Shown here: positions 34,501 through 47,100 of the stretch, piece by piece | Layout: every line of letters begins with the position of its first letter | Position numbering within the stretch: position 1 is the first letter of the stretch | Source of the DNA: Botryosphaeria dothidea | Lineage: Eukaryota > Ascomycota > Dothideomycetes > Botryosphaeriales > Botryosphaeriaceae | Direction: 5' to 3' | Assembly (NCBI GenBank): GCA_011503125.2 | Contig: WWBZ02000001.1 | Span: forward strand, 1,488,001-1,552,000 | Length of the DNA: 64,000 nucleotides | Program-made: the position numbers and the translations under genes | The notes under the pieces: model-generated | What the model was told of the DNA's origin: nothing | The model's database searches: none | The model's input: the letters and a program-made list of their open reading frames with translations, nothing else

Positions 34501-35616
34501 GCAGCGGCAAGAAGCGCAATCTCAGACACGCGGACTCACGGACCTCAGAGGTGCTTGGAGGGCGATGATCGGCCAGGATCGCGGTCTTTTGACGCCGGAA
34601 CGGCCGCGGTCGGTTCCCCGGGCGAATAGGAGGCATTCCAGCGGCTGGCCAGCGAGTCGTGTGTCGGCGACGAGTCTGGCCCTGCCAGCGCGCTCACGAC
34701 AGCCGTAGGGCAAAACTTTGACTGCCTGGCCCGCGCGACTGCGGTTTACACAGAAGACACATGGCCGCCGCACCGCCGTCGACCGCGCGCACGTCGCTGC
34801 CCGCCCTCCGCGGACGGCGAGCCTCCCAGCGCGCTGCGGGCCCCGGCATTGCGCACCTCAGAGCCACTGCGGACACCCATGGGCGGCTGCTGGTACGGGC
34901 GTATCCGCAGCGCGTGCTTGCGTCCGTATCGCGCGCTTGCGAATTGATGCTCAGCGCTGGCCTGGCGGGCTCCGCTGCCCCCGGGCTCCCCCTGTCCAGG
35001 TGCTGATCCCTGCTTGGCCGTTGCGACTGCGGGAGACATGGGTCCACGAAAAATTCACGATTCACACGCAAGCACGAGACGCGACGGCGCAGACGAGCGC
35101 GCGCGCTGGCTGCCGCAGCTGCGCGTGAAGAAGCGCCTGGGAGCGGGCGGGCGCGATGCTGGCCGCAGCCAGGCCTGCCTATAGCACCGCGCGCTGAGGC
35201 CGCAGCCGCTCCAGCTCGCAGCAGGTGGTGTAGCGCAGCACGCGGGCAGACAGGGCTGGCTCGAGGCAGGCAGGCACAAATGCAAATTGGTGGGAATGAG
35301 GGCGCGAGCTCGGGGAAGAGCTGCAAACAGCGAGAGCAGAGGGCAGGCAGCGGCAGCGGCAGGGTCGCGGTGGGCACTGGCTCCAGGGCACGCACAGCGC
35401 GCACATCACCGTGCAAGCAGCAGTCATCATCAACCAGCCCTCGCCAGCTCCTCTCTGCCTCTGCCTCTGCCTCATCATCTGCATCCAGCCCAGCCCAGCC
35501 CAGCCCAGCGGCAGTCCCGCAGCCATCCCGGCGCCTCTCGCGTGAGCAGCCTGCGAAAGTCCCACGACCCCTGCCATCGATGAGTTGACGAGGCCCGGGG
35601 GGTTTTCCAATCCGGG
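31509..35616. other. Long intergenic region, no supported gene
   Basis: A 4.1 kb gap, A/T-richer after the upstream gene and very GC-rich from 34.0 kb on, leading into the RasGEF gene. It contains a T run (about 31867-31877), a C run (about 32261-32271), a short GCTGGAG minisatellite and a CCCAG tandem near 35486. Overlapping long open frames at 34.3-35.8 kb on both strands reflect GC content rather than coding, as they carry no motif and contradict each other. Confidence 0.55.
34404..34444. repeat. GCTGGAG-type minisatellite
   Basis: Units of GGCTGGA followed by units of GCTGGA repeat six to seven times, purine-rich on the plus strand. It lies in the GC-rich region upstream of the RasGEF gene. 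Confidence 0.85.
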
Positions 35617-36199
35617 ATGACGCTTGCGCCGCGACAAGGGGCGGACGGTCACCGACGCCCGTCGATACAAGCTGCGACCGAGCTGCTGCTGCCCGCCCGC
35701 AAGAGGGCCTCCTCCGACAACGCACACAACTCCCCCCAAGCCTCTTCATCAACCTCGCATACCCACCCAAACCACCACCCAGGCCAGCCACTTCCGCGAT
35801 ATCCTCTCGCCCTCCACCCGACCGCCCTCCTCCCCCCGCTGTCCGCCCTGGCCGCCCGCACTACCGACCCCCAGCCCGCCTCGCCGCACCACCAGCTCCA
35901 GCAGGCGCACTCCCATAAGACCCAGGCCCACGCCCAGCCGCAGCCGCATACGCAGCCCCAGAGCCGCTCGCTCGCGCCGCCCTTTACCCTGGCGCCCTCG
36001 GTCGCGCCTCAACACCAGGCCCGCACCAAGAGCGTCTCCACCGCCAGCCCGCCCAAGCTGCAGCGCCCGCCGCTCGGCAGCAGAGCCAATTCCGCGCCCC
36101 ACGTCCCCAAGCAGCTGCCCTCGCTCCCCCCGCATGGCGGCGCAAAGAATGGTCACGTAGCCCGCGCGCGGCACGGCCCTAGCGACGCGAGAGACGACA

Positions 36200-36236
<37 letters not shown>

Positions 36237-39200
36237 CGACGCCATCAGCCGCGACCCCTTCTTCCTGCGATACCATTCCGTCATCCAGCGCGTCGCCGAC
36301 GTGGGCCCCGTCGACGACGACGACCCCCTCCGAAAATCCCCGCCGGACCAGAAGAGCCCAAGAGTCCCAATGGATGCTCAGGCACGTATCTCCCCGAGCT
36401 TCTCCCCGGCGAGTGCTGACCGTCGCGCCCTGCAGCCCGCCGAGGATATCAACATTGGCGTCATTGGCGACAATGGCGTGGGCAAGACGCGCTTCATCGA
36501 CCGCGCCTTCGACCTGCGCAGCCGCGCCGCAGGTCGCACCGCCACGCGCAAGATGTCCATCGACGGCACCGTGTACACGGTGCGCCTGCTCGAGATCCCC
36601 TTTGAGGAGCTGGACATAGAGCACGACGACCGCATCTGTTGGCCGGAAAAAATAGACGACTCGCCTGCGCCACGGATCGACGGTGCGCTGATGCTATACG
36701 ATGTAATGAATCAGGAAAGCCTGGCACAGGTGCCGGGCATGCTAAGTCAGTTCTTCCTCTTCATTCCACCCGCTGCGCCGCGGTCCAGCAGCTCGGGGCA
36801 GGATCAGCTCCCCGGGCCTGCATTCCGCATGCCGATCGCAGCCCAACCGTATTGTCGGGCGTCCCAGCTGACGTTTTCCTGCCTCTGCACAGATGTGGTT
36901 CAAAAGACGGCGTTGCCGTGCGTGTTGGTCGGCTGCAAGTGCGACAACCACCCAGCTCATCGCCAGGTGGATCCGGCTGTGGTGGAGCAGCGCGCAAAGA
37001 CTCTGGTGGGCGACCTGCCCGCGTTTCAGAGCTCAGACGGTTCTCCCGAGAGCCAGCGTATCTGTCTTTCCGTCATGCTGCGGGCCATCTTGGCCTCGCG
37101 ACAGGGTGAGTGCTGAAAAGGAACACCTGCCCCCCCACCCCACGCCCCTGGTCCCTGCCCACGCGCCGTCAACCATGGTTGCGGCGCGTGCGCGCTCGGT
37201 CCGTTGGCGCTGTCCCCCATATAACATTACGCACGCAGCTGTCGTTTCAACGCTGCGACATGTTTCACGCTTGTCGTCTTCCACCCACGTTCCATCCTTC
37301 CGCGCCGCTTCTCCTTTTAGCGTACCGTTATCTCATCTGACGTCGTGCCCATTTAAGATACCCCCGCCAGCAAGCTCGCCGCGGCACAGCGCCGCCGGGC
37401 CACTTCGAATTCCTCCGCCCTGCAACCTGTCTCGCCCCGCCCCAGCTGGAAGCGGCGGCATGAGCGAGCCAGCTCAGAGTTCTCCGGTTCGCGTCTGAAG
37501 ATCCTGTCGGATAATGATGCGGAGACACGCGCCAAACAACGCTCCCACACCAACTCATTCCTCGACCTCGAAGAGTCCCCCGGCTACGAGTCATACGGTT
37601 CCGACGGCGCCGACTCGTCGGACTACGAGCCCAGCATCATCTCAGTCATGCCGTCTGATGAGAATGGCTACACGTTCGAGCAGCTCGTCGACCGCCTGGT
37701 TGCCCAGCCGCTGTCGAAACAGGACACCAAATTCGTCGCCATCTTCCTCGCCCTCTACCGCAAGTTTGCCGCCCCGAGCCAATTGCTCGAGGCACTCATC
37801 AAGCGTTTCGATGCGCTCGAGAACGACAAGAGCCCGCAGATGATCCGTACCGTGGACCAGTTGCGCCATCTGTCGATCATGGAGCAGTGGCTCAGCACGT
37901 ACCCCGGCGACTTCGCCCACGCCACGACGAAACGCATGATGATGTTATTTGTCAACAGGCTGGCCAGCAACCGCATATTTGCTGTTGCGTCAAAGGAGAT
38001 TCTTGCTGACCTTGAGGCTGTTGGCGAAGATGATGACACGGACTGGGCCTGCAGCGACAGGCATCGCGAGCAAGCGTTCTCCACCGTGACCGAGGAGACG
38101 GACGAAGAGCTTTCCAAGAGTGCAACAGAGCTCACTATCAGCATAACACGCGGCTCAACGCACACTACAGATACGGCACATACAGGCCACCCCGAACGCT
38201 CCGTCAGTACCTCGACAACAACCACTAGTTCGTCGCAGACTATGATCAACGCCATTGAGCAAGCACGGCAGCAGGCGAAATTGCTTGTCCCGATACCACG
38301 AGTGACGCTCACCAAGACACAATGGCACCTCCTGATGGGCGAGTCGGAAGAAAACATTGCACGGGAATTGACTCGTATAGATTGGATCATGTTCCAATCG
38401 ATTCGTCCTCGCGATTTGGTCCGACACGTTAGCATGAACGCGGCCGAGAAGAAGAAGTGCAAGAGTTTGGAGAACGTGGACCGGATGATTGAGCATTTCA
38501 ACCACTTGGCATATTGGGTTACCAACTTCATTCTATTGCGGGATAAACCAAAGCATCGGGCAATGATGCTCGAAAAGTTCATGAAGGTTGCTCGCAAGCT
38601 GCGCGAGCTGAACAACTACAACTCTCTTGGAGCCATCCTTGCCGGCCTCAATGGCACCGCCATCCACAGACTTTCGGCAACCCGCGACCAGATTCAACCG
38701 GCCACTGCCAAGGACTTCATGAAGCTGGAAATTCTCATGGGCACGCAGAAGAGTCACTTCGCTTACCGTCTCGCATGGGAGAACAGCTCTGGCGAGCGTA
38801 TTCCGTACCTGCCACTTCACCGCCGCGACCTCGTCTCCGCAGCTGAGGGCAACTCCACTTTTGTAAACGACCCACAGAGGCGTGCCTCCAATGCCGGTCT
38901 TCTCGGCGGTAGCGCAAGTCCCCGGTCCGGCGGACCGCCCAGCACGCCAAATGCGGACGCAATTGCCGCATTAACCGGTAGCTCTGGAAACGCGGCTGCC
39001 CTGCAGGCGGCTTTGAATAGGTCGAGCCAACAGGAGAAGGAGGCACCTCCGAGCGGCGTTGAGGGCAAGGAAAGGATCAATTGGAAGAAATTCGCAATCA
39101 TGGGCGAGGTGATTGTGGGGCTGCAACGCGCTCAGGGATTCCCCTACCCGAATATTCCCCGCAACGACGATGTGAAGAGTATGGTGCTGGACGTGAGAAT

Positions 39201-39355
39201 TTGCAAGGACGATGACGTGAGTTGGACGTTCTTCACTGTGGAAACATCTTGCTGACGTGTAACTATAGGAACTGTATGACCGATCGACTAGCCTCGAGGC
39301 TGTCGGCGCCGCTGGCGAACCCCGCAGAAGGTTCGCCAATTGGTTTCGTCAATAA
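35617..39355 (+). CDS. Ras-like domain fused to RasGEF-N and RasGEF (Cdc25-type) domains
   Basis: Exons 35617-36745, 36893-37105, 37358-39216 and 39269-39355 give 1095 residues. Introns are 147, 252 and 52 bp. Residues 1-270 are disordered, with Gln/His/Pro runs and an Asp11 tract. About residues 280-500 form a Ras-like domain: P-loop GVIGDNGVGKTRF, then LPCVLVGCKCDNHP where Ras proteins have NKxD. A RasGEF N-terminal domain follows (YTFEQLVDRLVAQPLSKQD, about 550-670). The catalytic RasGEF domain (about 760-1070) has IDWIMFQSIRPRDLVRH, FNHLAYWVTNFILL, LRELNNYNSLGAILAGLNG and FPYPNIPRNDD. It should activate a Ras GTPase at membranes; the Ras-like part probably has a regulatory role. Start choice is the least certain point. 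A 54-bp in-frame GC-AG intron at 36382-36435 is possible, and the 147-bp intron has no stop, so a retained form would stay in frame. Confidence 0.88.
36201..36233 (+). repeat. (GAC)11 trinucleotide tract coding poly-Asp
   Basis: Eleven perfect GAC codons lie inside the disordered N-terminal part of the Ras-like/RasGEF gene. The frame is kept, so length changes would alter only the acidic tract. Confidence 0.95.
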
Positions 39356-42300
39356 ACCCCAGCGCCGGGGGGCTCCACTTCCACGATCACAGATCAAAAC
39401 GCAGTCTTCGCCGTTCTTCGGAGCAATTGGGCAACTTGACCTCGAAAAGGCAGAGCGCGAGGAGCGAATGCGGAAACGCAGCGAGAGGCGAACAAAATCC
39501 CTCACATCAGCTCCCGGCCGCGGCCGCGCGATTCCCCAACAGAGCAGGGTTGCAGCCAGCTTCCTCTTCTGAGCACGGCAGAAATTCGGATTGCGAATGC
39601 GATCTGTGAAACTGGACCAAAAGAGTGGAAACCAAACTTTCATTATCATTCTCGGAGAAATAGCAGCGTGGAATTTACTAAACCCGCTGAAACATTTATG
39701 GGCGTTCATCCAAGGGTAGAGATATCCATCACCACATACGTTGGAAAGGGACAGGTTACCATAACCATTTTCCAACACTTCATACATCACTGCATGTACC
39801 GCCGCATACCACATCATCTATCTCCTTTGTCGTTTCTTGCATGGCATGGCATGGCACGGGGGATTTCTTTTTTTTTTTCATATCTCTTTATCCGCAGGGT
39901 AGAAGGCGTGAGTGGTGATGCCTGTAGCTGGCTGGGCAGGTTGGTTTGGGAGGTGGGCGGTCTTGTGATCGTTGAGAGATGAGCATCCGAACGTTTTTCG
40001 TCGCCTTGTAGCCCTTCTGCAGGTGGTTTTTGTATTGATTTTCCATCATCTGAGCGTTGGCTGTCACTTTTGGTCTATCACACTTTTCACCGAGCGTTGA
40101 TATCATCATCTTTTTCATGGTCACTAAACCATTGGGCAAATGTTTTTTGGGAGCAAGGGGAGATTTGGGAAAGATTGGCACTTGGGTTTCTCTATACTCT
40201 CTCCGTCCTTGTCTCGATTTTCTTCAGTTGTTCCCTACTTTTCCTTTCATCTTGTTTCTACATTCCAATCTTCCCTGAACCTGGAAGACAAAAAAATACC
40301 CCCAACAATTTTTTCTCAGTTATTCGCTACTCTTTCTTCTCTTGGTTGGTCATAGCTTGAGAGAAGGGACATACCATTCGGATCTGTTGTATAACTTTTT
40401 ACGTGTATAGTTGGCGAGGCCGAGCGGATGGTCAAGCAGCTGGAAAAGACAGCGCGAAGCTGGTATTGTAGAGCCAAGTAAGCAAAAGTATGGTCATGGA
40501 AAGCCTCAGATGGCAAACAGTTGTACGATCAAAAATGATGATGCTACGTGGCAGTGCTCCCCGTGTGTGTCCGTGGGCTGTTTGAGAGATGAAGTGGTGC
40601 TGTCATGGACGTGCTTCACGTATGGTGTGTGTATGTGCGTTCCTTTTCCGTTGATGCCTTATTACGTAGTTCAAGCTCCTGGATCATCGTATCCGTGCTT
40701 CTTTTCCCTCTTCCAACCTTTTCTTCGTAAGCCTTTCCCGCACGCCGGTGTGTCAGGTCGTGCGGGGTGTTTTTTCATCAGCAGCCCTAAGAGGTGGTCT
40801 AAATCAAGCCTCACAGACGGCTTGCATGGACGGCGTGTTTCGCGTGCACGAGCTTGCTTTCTTGCTTGGTTCTTGCCAAGGGCCTGCAGGGGGTGCGCAC
40901 GTGTGACTGTTTTTGGCGCTTCGATGATGGGCTTCCAGCGTCGCTGCTAGAGCGATCTTTGGTGTTGGTGGTTCGGTGGCGTTCTTCTGGACCTTTCGGT
41001 AGTGCACGTCTCGGGGTCCTGATTTGGTAGGTCATCCATAAGAACCTTATGTGCCGGACTCTGCGTGCTGTCCCTGGTTTTCTGTGCCGCCTATCTTAGT
41101 GCCGCTTCGCTTCAGTTGACAGGTCCCAGTCGGACGAGAGTGCACTTCGCTGGACCGGTATACGAGCGACGAGCCTCAGGTAGTTGGGATTTCGACGCAC
41201 TATTTTTGGCTTTCCTTCTGCGGGGGCTGTCTGAGGAAAACTTGATTGGCGACGGCGACCAAACTCTATCTTCGTTTCTCCTGCATGCATGCAAGAAGAG
41301 TCATCGGCCCTGCTGCTCGGTGCGTGCCGCGTTTGAAGGAGCGAGGTCCGAGAAACAGGGGGCAATTGCACAGCTTCGATTGCGCAATCTTCTCTTCTCT
41401 TCTTTTCTTTTTCTCTTTCATTTGATTGATCCTTTCATTGCTTCTCTTCATGTACATGTACAGATCTGAATCAGCAGGGCAATTTATCTGATCTGATCTT
41501 CATCTCACGATCGCCTGATCGTCTTTGCTTTTGCTTCCCTGCGCGTCGAGCACGACAGGAATGCCCCGCCGATTCTGATGCGTATTCCTCGTGTTCGATG
41601 CTCCAGAGCTGCTGCCTGAATCCCTTCCTTTCGCTGCCAGTCCAATCGTCGTTATTTACCTCAAGAGTGCATCATTGCTGCCCGACGACACGACGTGCCG
41701 TACCCGAAAAAAACCCCTCCCCCTCTCGTCTACGTGACCCCTCTTTTCCAGCAGCCAACAAATTTTCTCTGCCCTTCTCCGAGACACGCGTTGCCTATTC
41801 GCATATCTCGAGCCCGACTCCGATCCGAATTTGCGGCGGGCGTAACCTCATCCCTGGGCAACGGTTCTCCCGCTCGTCGAGTTTCATCCTTATCCGTTGG
41901 TCCATCTTGGCTTTTTCTTCCTTTTTGCTCCACGCCGCACTTCATCACGGTTGATAGTTCTACCTGAATCCTTGCCGCTCTTTTTGCTCGGTGGCGGCAC
42001 CAGAGGCGGCAATTGTGATGCTCACTCCTGTCTCTGTGCCGCAATGCCTAATGCGGGGGATAATGTGGCAGTTGCAAAATGACTCGGAATAGGGGAGACT
42101 GGACAAGGCGGAGGAGGGGCAGTCGGGGAAGTGGGAGGGCATTGAAATCGGCCCACACACGCAGTGCCTCTGGCGGCAGCCAAATGAGGTGCGAGTACGA
42201 GAAGGGGACTCTCAGCTCGCATGTTGGGGGCCAGCGGGGGAGGGATCTCTTTCCTTGCAAACCCCTCCGATGCAGTTCGCAACGACAGGAGCTGGTCAAG

Positions 42301-44142
42301 TCGGCTAGACGAAGATAGTAGTACACTGAGCTGTTCGGCTCGTGGGGCCCGGCCGGGCGTGCCCCAAGTGCCCGCGAAAGGCCAGCTACCCTAATTCGGA
42401 TAGTTCGGGGCATACAGCGTCGACAAACGACCGTTTGGCGTTTGGTGTCTTGGGAAGGTTGGTCCCTTTGGTGCCCGCGGGCCCCGAGGGATGGGCCTCG
42501 GAACTCATGATAATAGGCTGAGACATTTTCGGGGTTCCGACCTGGCCATGGCGTTGCAGCATGGACGGGCAAGGGGAGCGAAGAAGGGTGTGTGGGAGAG
42601 GTGGAGGATGCGTGGGTGTGTGGGCGGTCAGGGGTGCGTGTCGATGACGTGGGGTGGGACCTCTTTTTCTCGTAATCAGGTGAGGAGGGGCAGAACCGCG
42701 ATCCCTTGGGGTATATTTGCTTTTTCCTCGCCTCTCTTGTTTTTATGCTTTTGAATTGTGGGATTGATGGGCCAAGTGGGTTTGTGGCGTGTGGCACAGC
42801 GCGCTTAGAGATGGGGATGCGCGGCGCGGGAGGCGCCCTCGGTCCTACTGCGTTGTTCGTGGGTGACTGAGGCTGAAATACCCTTTTAGGCGGCGTGCAG
42901 AGGATTTGGCAAGAACTTTTGCAAGAGAGGATTCAGCACGTATGTGGAGATTCAGCAGTGTCTGTGGACCCATTCTCAGGAACATGACGCACGTTTGTGA
43001 CTGAATGCAAGCAAACACACTCTCAATTTGAAAATGATCGCAATCAAACTTCTTGACCGCGTACCGAGATAGAAGTTTTTCAGGTTTTCAAATCAACGGA
43101 TTTCTCAACCCGCGTCCGGAGCTGAGGCTTTCACCAGGATATAGATACCAATCTAGGCCAGGGTGTTTGGGCGCTGTAGGCTCTCGATAACTCGTCCCAA
43201 CACAAAAGAAGTGCTTTGACGGACTGTTTTGCTTCGCAGAGCAGACTGTAATAAGTCGGGTAGAGGAATTGCTAGGCAGTGACATCACATGCGCTGATAT
43301 CTGTTTCCAGCCAAAGCAGCGCCTCAATTGCTGCCCAGCGCGTACCTTCTAGACCTGGTATATAATAGAAATGACACAATAGGAACAATAAGCATTTTTT
43401 TTACCTATGGATTGTCTTTGACCATTCCGACTCCTCGCTTTCGACATCTTTCATAGACAAACCCTCGACTACAACAACATATGACTTCGCTACAGGCGGT
43501 TCACACCAGGTATACATTTCTAGGAGTCTTGCCGCCCTTTTTTTCCTGTTGCTGCCTGCCGTCGCATCAGTTTGGAGGCTACAAGCCTCAATTATGGCGG
43601 GGTCTGGCCTAATAGCAAGAGAAGTGTGGAGCTCATTTCCCAGACATCACAAGATCGCTAACCTTCACCACAATTCATCATTTAACCAACTTTGATTCGA
43701 GTCTAAGTCCCACACTACATCTCGTGGTCTCAGTTGACTTCCTTCAGTTGACTTACTCGTCAAGTCGATGCTGCATCAAAACCATTACTTTATTACAGAG
43801 CCACAAGGAAGCCATTTGGGCACTACTGACTCTCGAGTCAGACGCACTTGGGAGTCCTGTACGAGCTACATCAGGTGAGAATGTCACACAACACATCCGT
43901 AGCGCTCTACTAGCCAGAATGCGGAGCTATCCGCATTCGCACCACACCGAGCGTTATAGCACGGCGTTTTTGCGGACACACAAGCGAGCTCCACGTCCTG
44001 TCCGGGACAATCTGAACAATCGGTATCAAGGCGACGCGGTGAGCCATGCGAAGAAATATCCCCAGATTTTTACTGACTCTATGCTCGGTAAATACAACCA
44101 GCTTTTTGCTTCCTCAACCAACTGCTGATATCGTAGCCTTCC
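39356..44142. other. Long intergenic region, no supported gene
   Basis: A 4.8 kb gap between the RasGEF gene and the 3' end of the Cys-cluster gene, which are convergent. It has several T-rich tracts (for example 39868-39877) and mixed GC content. The largest open frame (249 codons, minus strand, 42048-42797) is Pro/Ser/Arg-rich without motifs and has no splice support. For two convergent genes the gap is unusually long, so an unrecognised non-coding transcript cannot be excluded. Confidence 0.5.
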
Positions 44143-47100
44143 TCAATTTGCCGCGGCCATGTCCACCATCAAGCTCTTCATCAGTAAGCCATCCTCCAGC
44201 AAGAATGGCGCATCCGCTCGACATTTCTTGACGCCCATCTCCGTGGCCATCCTCTGCTCGAGCAGCTCCTGAAAATCCTTCTCCACGATCTCCCAACCCG
44301 CCTTGCACTCGTCGCAAAAGTATAGCCCGCACCCCTGCTTATCTTTCCGCCAGTCCACGAGACCCAAGCCACCCTCATCCTCATCGTCCACAGGCTGATC
44401 GGCACAGCACCGCCAGAAAGCCGGTTCAGCGCAGACCGAGCACCACGCATCATCAGCCATCGGCCTCTTCTCCCACATTCTGCTCTCCACCTCCGCACGC
44501 CGCCGATCCCGGTCCTCCCGGCCCATCAGCGCCGGCACCAGGCTCTCGACCTTGTGGTCCACGCAGCTGATGATGTCGACGCGCCGCATGACGCACGCAC
44601 GGCACATGGACGGCGGCCGCACGCCCATCTCGCGGTGGCCGTCCGCGATCTCGGTGTAGCCACGGCCGTCGTCCCACACGATGACCGCCGCCTTCTTGTA
44701 GCCGAGGCCGCGCAGGGCGAATCGCGGGTTGGCGCAGAAGCGGCAGCCGGCCGGCAGCGACGGATCCAGGCGCGTCTGGAAGGTGACCGGGTGCGGCAGC
44801 GCCGTCACGACCTCGCGGAAGTACCCCTGGCGGCCTTTGGTGTCGGTCATGTCCATGCGGTCCTCGGGCCGTGGCGGGATGTGGTAGGCTGCTCGCGTGG
44901 TGGGCGATGGTGGCTGGTAATCCTTGGTCTTGGAGGGTGAGTGCTTCATCGTCGAGACCGGGTTGATGTGGTTGACGCGGTCCCGCATACGGGTAGCGTT
45001 GGCCGAGCGGCGGCGAGCGGCCTTTCTGCGCGCCTCGGTGGCCGTGTTTGCGCCGCTGTTGAATGTCGTGATGTTGGCGGAGTTGGACTTGGACATGGAT
45101 GAGGAAGAGCCTTCGCCGTATGGGTTGTTCGGGCGCCAGTCCATGCCGGCGATGCCGCTGTCTCTTTTCCTGGGCGGTGGGTTGGCTGGTGCCTTGCTGT
45201 CGCGGATCAGGACGCCGTTGTGCATGTAGGCGCCGCTGGAACTGGAGAATTGTACCGGGCCTGTGTCACTTCCGCCTGCATGACTGCTTCCACTCGTGAC
45301 ATTGGTAACGCGTCCTGCACAGCCGAAGTTGGAGCCACTCGGAGTAGCGGAGCTGGAACTTGCCGTCGGACTGACATTGCGCTCAGCCACAGCAGCCTTT
45401 TGTTTGCCAGCGTTTGTGGGAATGAGTCTCTCGAAGGTGCAAGGGATACCGGCTTTCGTGCAAGCCCGACATGGTGGCTGATCAGACTTGCTCTTTAGTG
45501 AGCAGGTCTTCTTCACTTGACGGCACACTGTGCAGGAGATGAAAGGACGGTAAGGGATGTACTTCATTCCCGGAGGCGGCGTATAGGTGATCCGTTTCGG
45601 CAGAGAAGCCATGTCCGGACCCGCAATGCATGTCAGGTTCTTCTCCTGGCACTTTTGGCAGGCTTGACTGTGGTCCGTATCGGCATCCTCGTAGGAGCAT
45701 GGCTTGTCTTCATCCAAGCAATTCTCACAGGCTGTGTTCCTCTTCGGGCGTACGATGAGATCGCAGTTGACTACATCCGCGTCTCCGAACGCCTCGATGC
45801 AACCGTTGCATGGCCAAGTGTTGCCACTCTTGAGAAGAGAGCACCTCTTTCCTTCAGCCCTGCACTTGACGCACCCACGAGCAGCGGGGTGGTGGCGCAG
45901 GTCGCTTTCCTTGCCAAGTGGATCTGCAATCGGGTGGAGATCGTCATCACAGGGCGAATGGTATCGGACATGGCGCTTGCGTGGACGGAGGAGTTTTCGT
46001 TTCCTGCCTGAGGAATCTGCATCGTCATCATCACCTTCATCTTCGACCACATTCTGCGCAATGTACTCGTCGGAGAGGACATTCCAAGATTCGTCCGGCC
46101 AGTTGTCTTGTCCATGGTACCGCCCCAAGAGCTGCCTGCCTGCATCTGACTTGAACCGGATCGTGTAGATGAGACTGGCGCCCACGTGACGGGCGTATGA
46201 CAACGAAAATGGCTTCGGCTTCTTCGGGCGAGGCTGCCCGTTCTCATCAAGGTCTTCCTGCACCGACTGACCCGACCTCCGCTTCCTGGACTTGGCTTCG
46301 TCTGACTCTGATCTCTTCACCTTCTTCCATTCCTCTGCGGGATCGTAGTTGCCGGACTGATCGTAGTCCAAGTGGGTGGTCATCGGACCCTTCTCTCTAT
46401 CACGTAGGTCGTACTTCTGGTGTGCGTAGTAGTCAGTCTCGAATCCCGGCGACTCGCTGCGGTTCGAATTGCGTTCCGGACTGCCACTCAGAGAACGGCT
46501 CGGACCCAGGAAGGGACCTCTCTGCTTGCCTCGTCGTACCGCCGGCTCAGGACTCTGTGAGTCTTCATTGTCCTCAACGGAGCCGTCGTATTCCTGCGGG
46601 GTCTGTGGTCCGGAGACTTGCGTACCCAGAGTTGGGTCCAGGACTGGATCAAGATACGGGTAGGGTGGGAGGCCATGGGAGCTGCCAAAATAGTCATTGC
46701 CGTCTTCATTCCGGGAAGGACCGGTGTGGTCTACCTGGAATGAGTTTTGCTGGCTTTTGGGTTCATTTGCAGATGAGGCCATAGGAAGACCTATATCCGT
46801 CTGAGAGCCATGGTGAACAGCACCATACTGGGTTAATGGTGGTGTCTCCGGGACGTCCACGCCAGTATCATCACCGCCAAACATCGAGTTCCCTTGAAAG
46901 ATATTCACCTGGCTGGGTCCGCTCTCAGTGCTTTCTTGCGTGCCATTTCTGGCACTTCCATCGGCGTCGTGGTATTGCCAGTCCTCATGGGGAGTGAAGG
47001 GAAGACCAGAAGGTGGTAAACCTTGAGCTGATTCATGAGCATCTCTCATGCTGGAATCTGACTGTGTCTCATCAATGCTGTACTCTGTGCTAAACCGCAT

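Noticed and set aside
34325..35791. Overlapping frames of 100-365 codons upstream of the RasGEF gene
   Set aside because: GC-rich DNA with few chance stops; frames on both strands conflict, contain repeats and have no domain.
42048..42797. 249-codon minus-strand frame
   Set aside because: Pro/Ser/Arg-rich, no motif, no splice support, no neighbouring exon.
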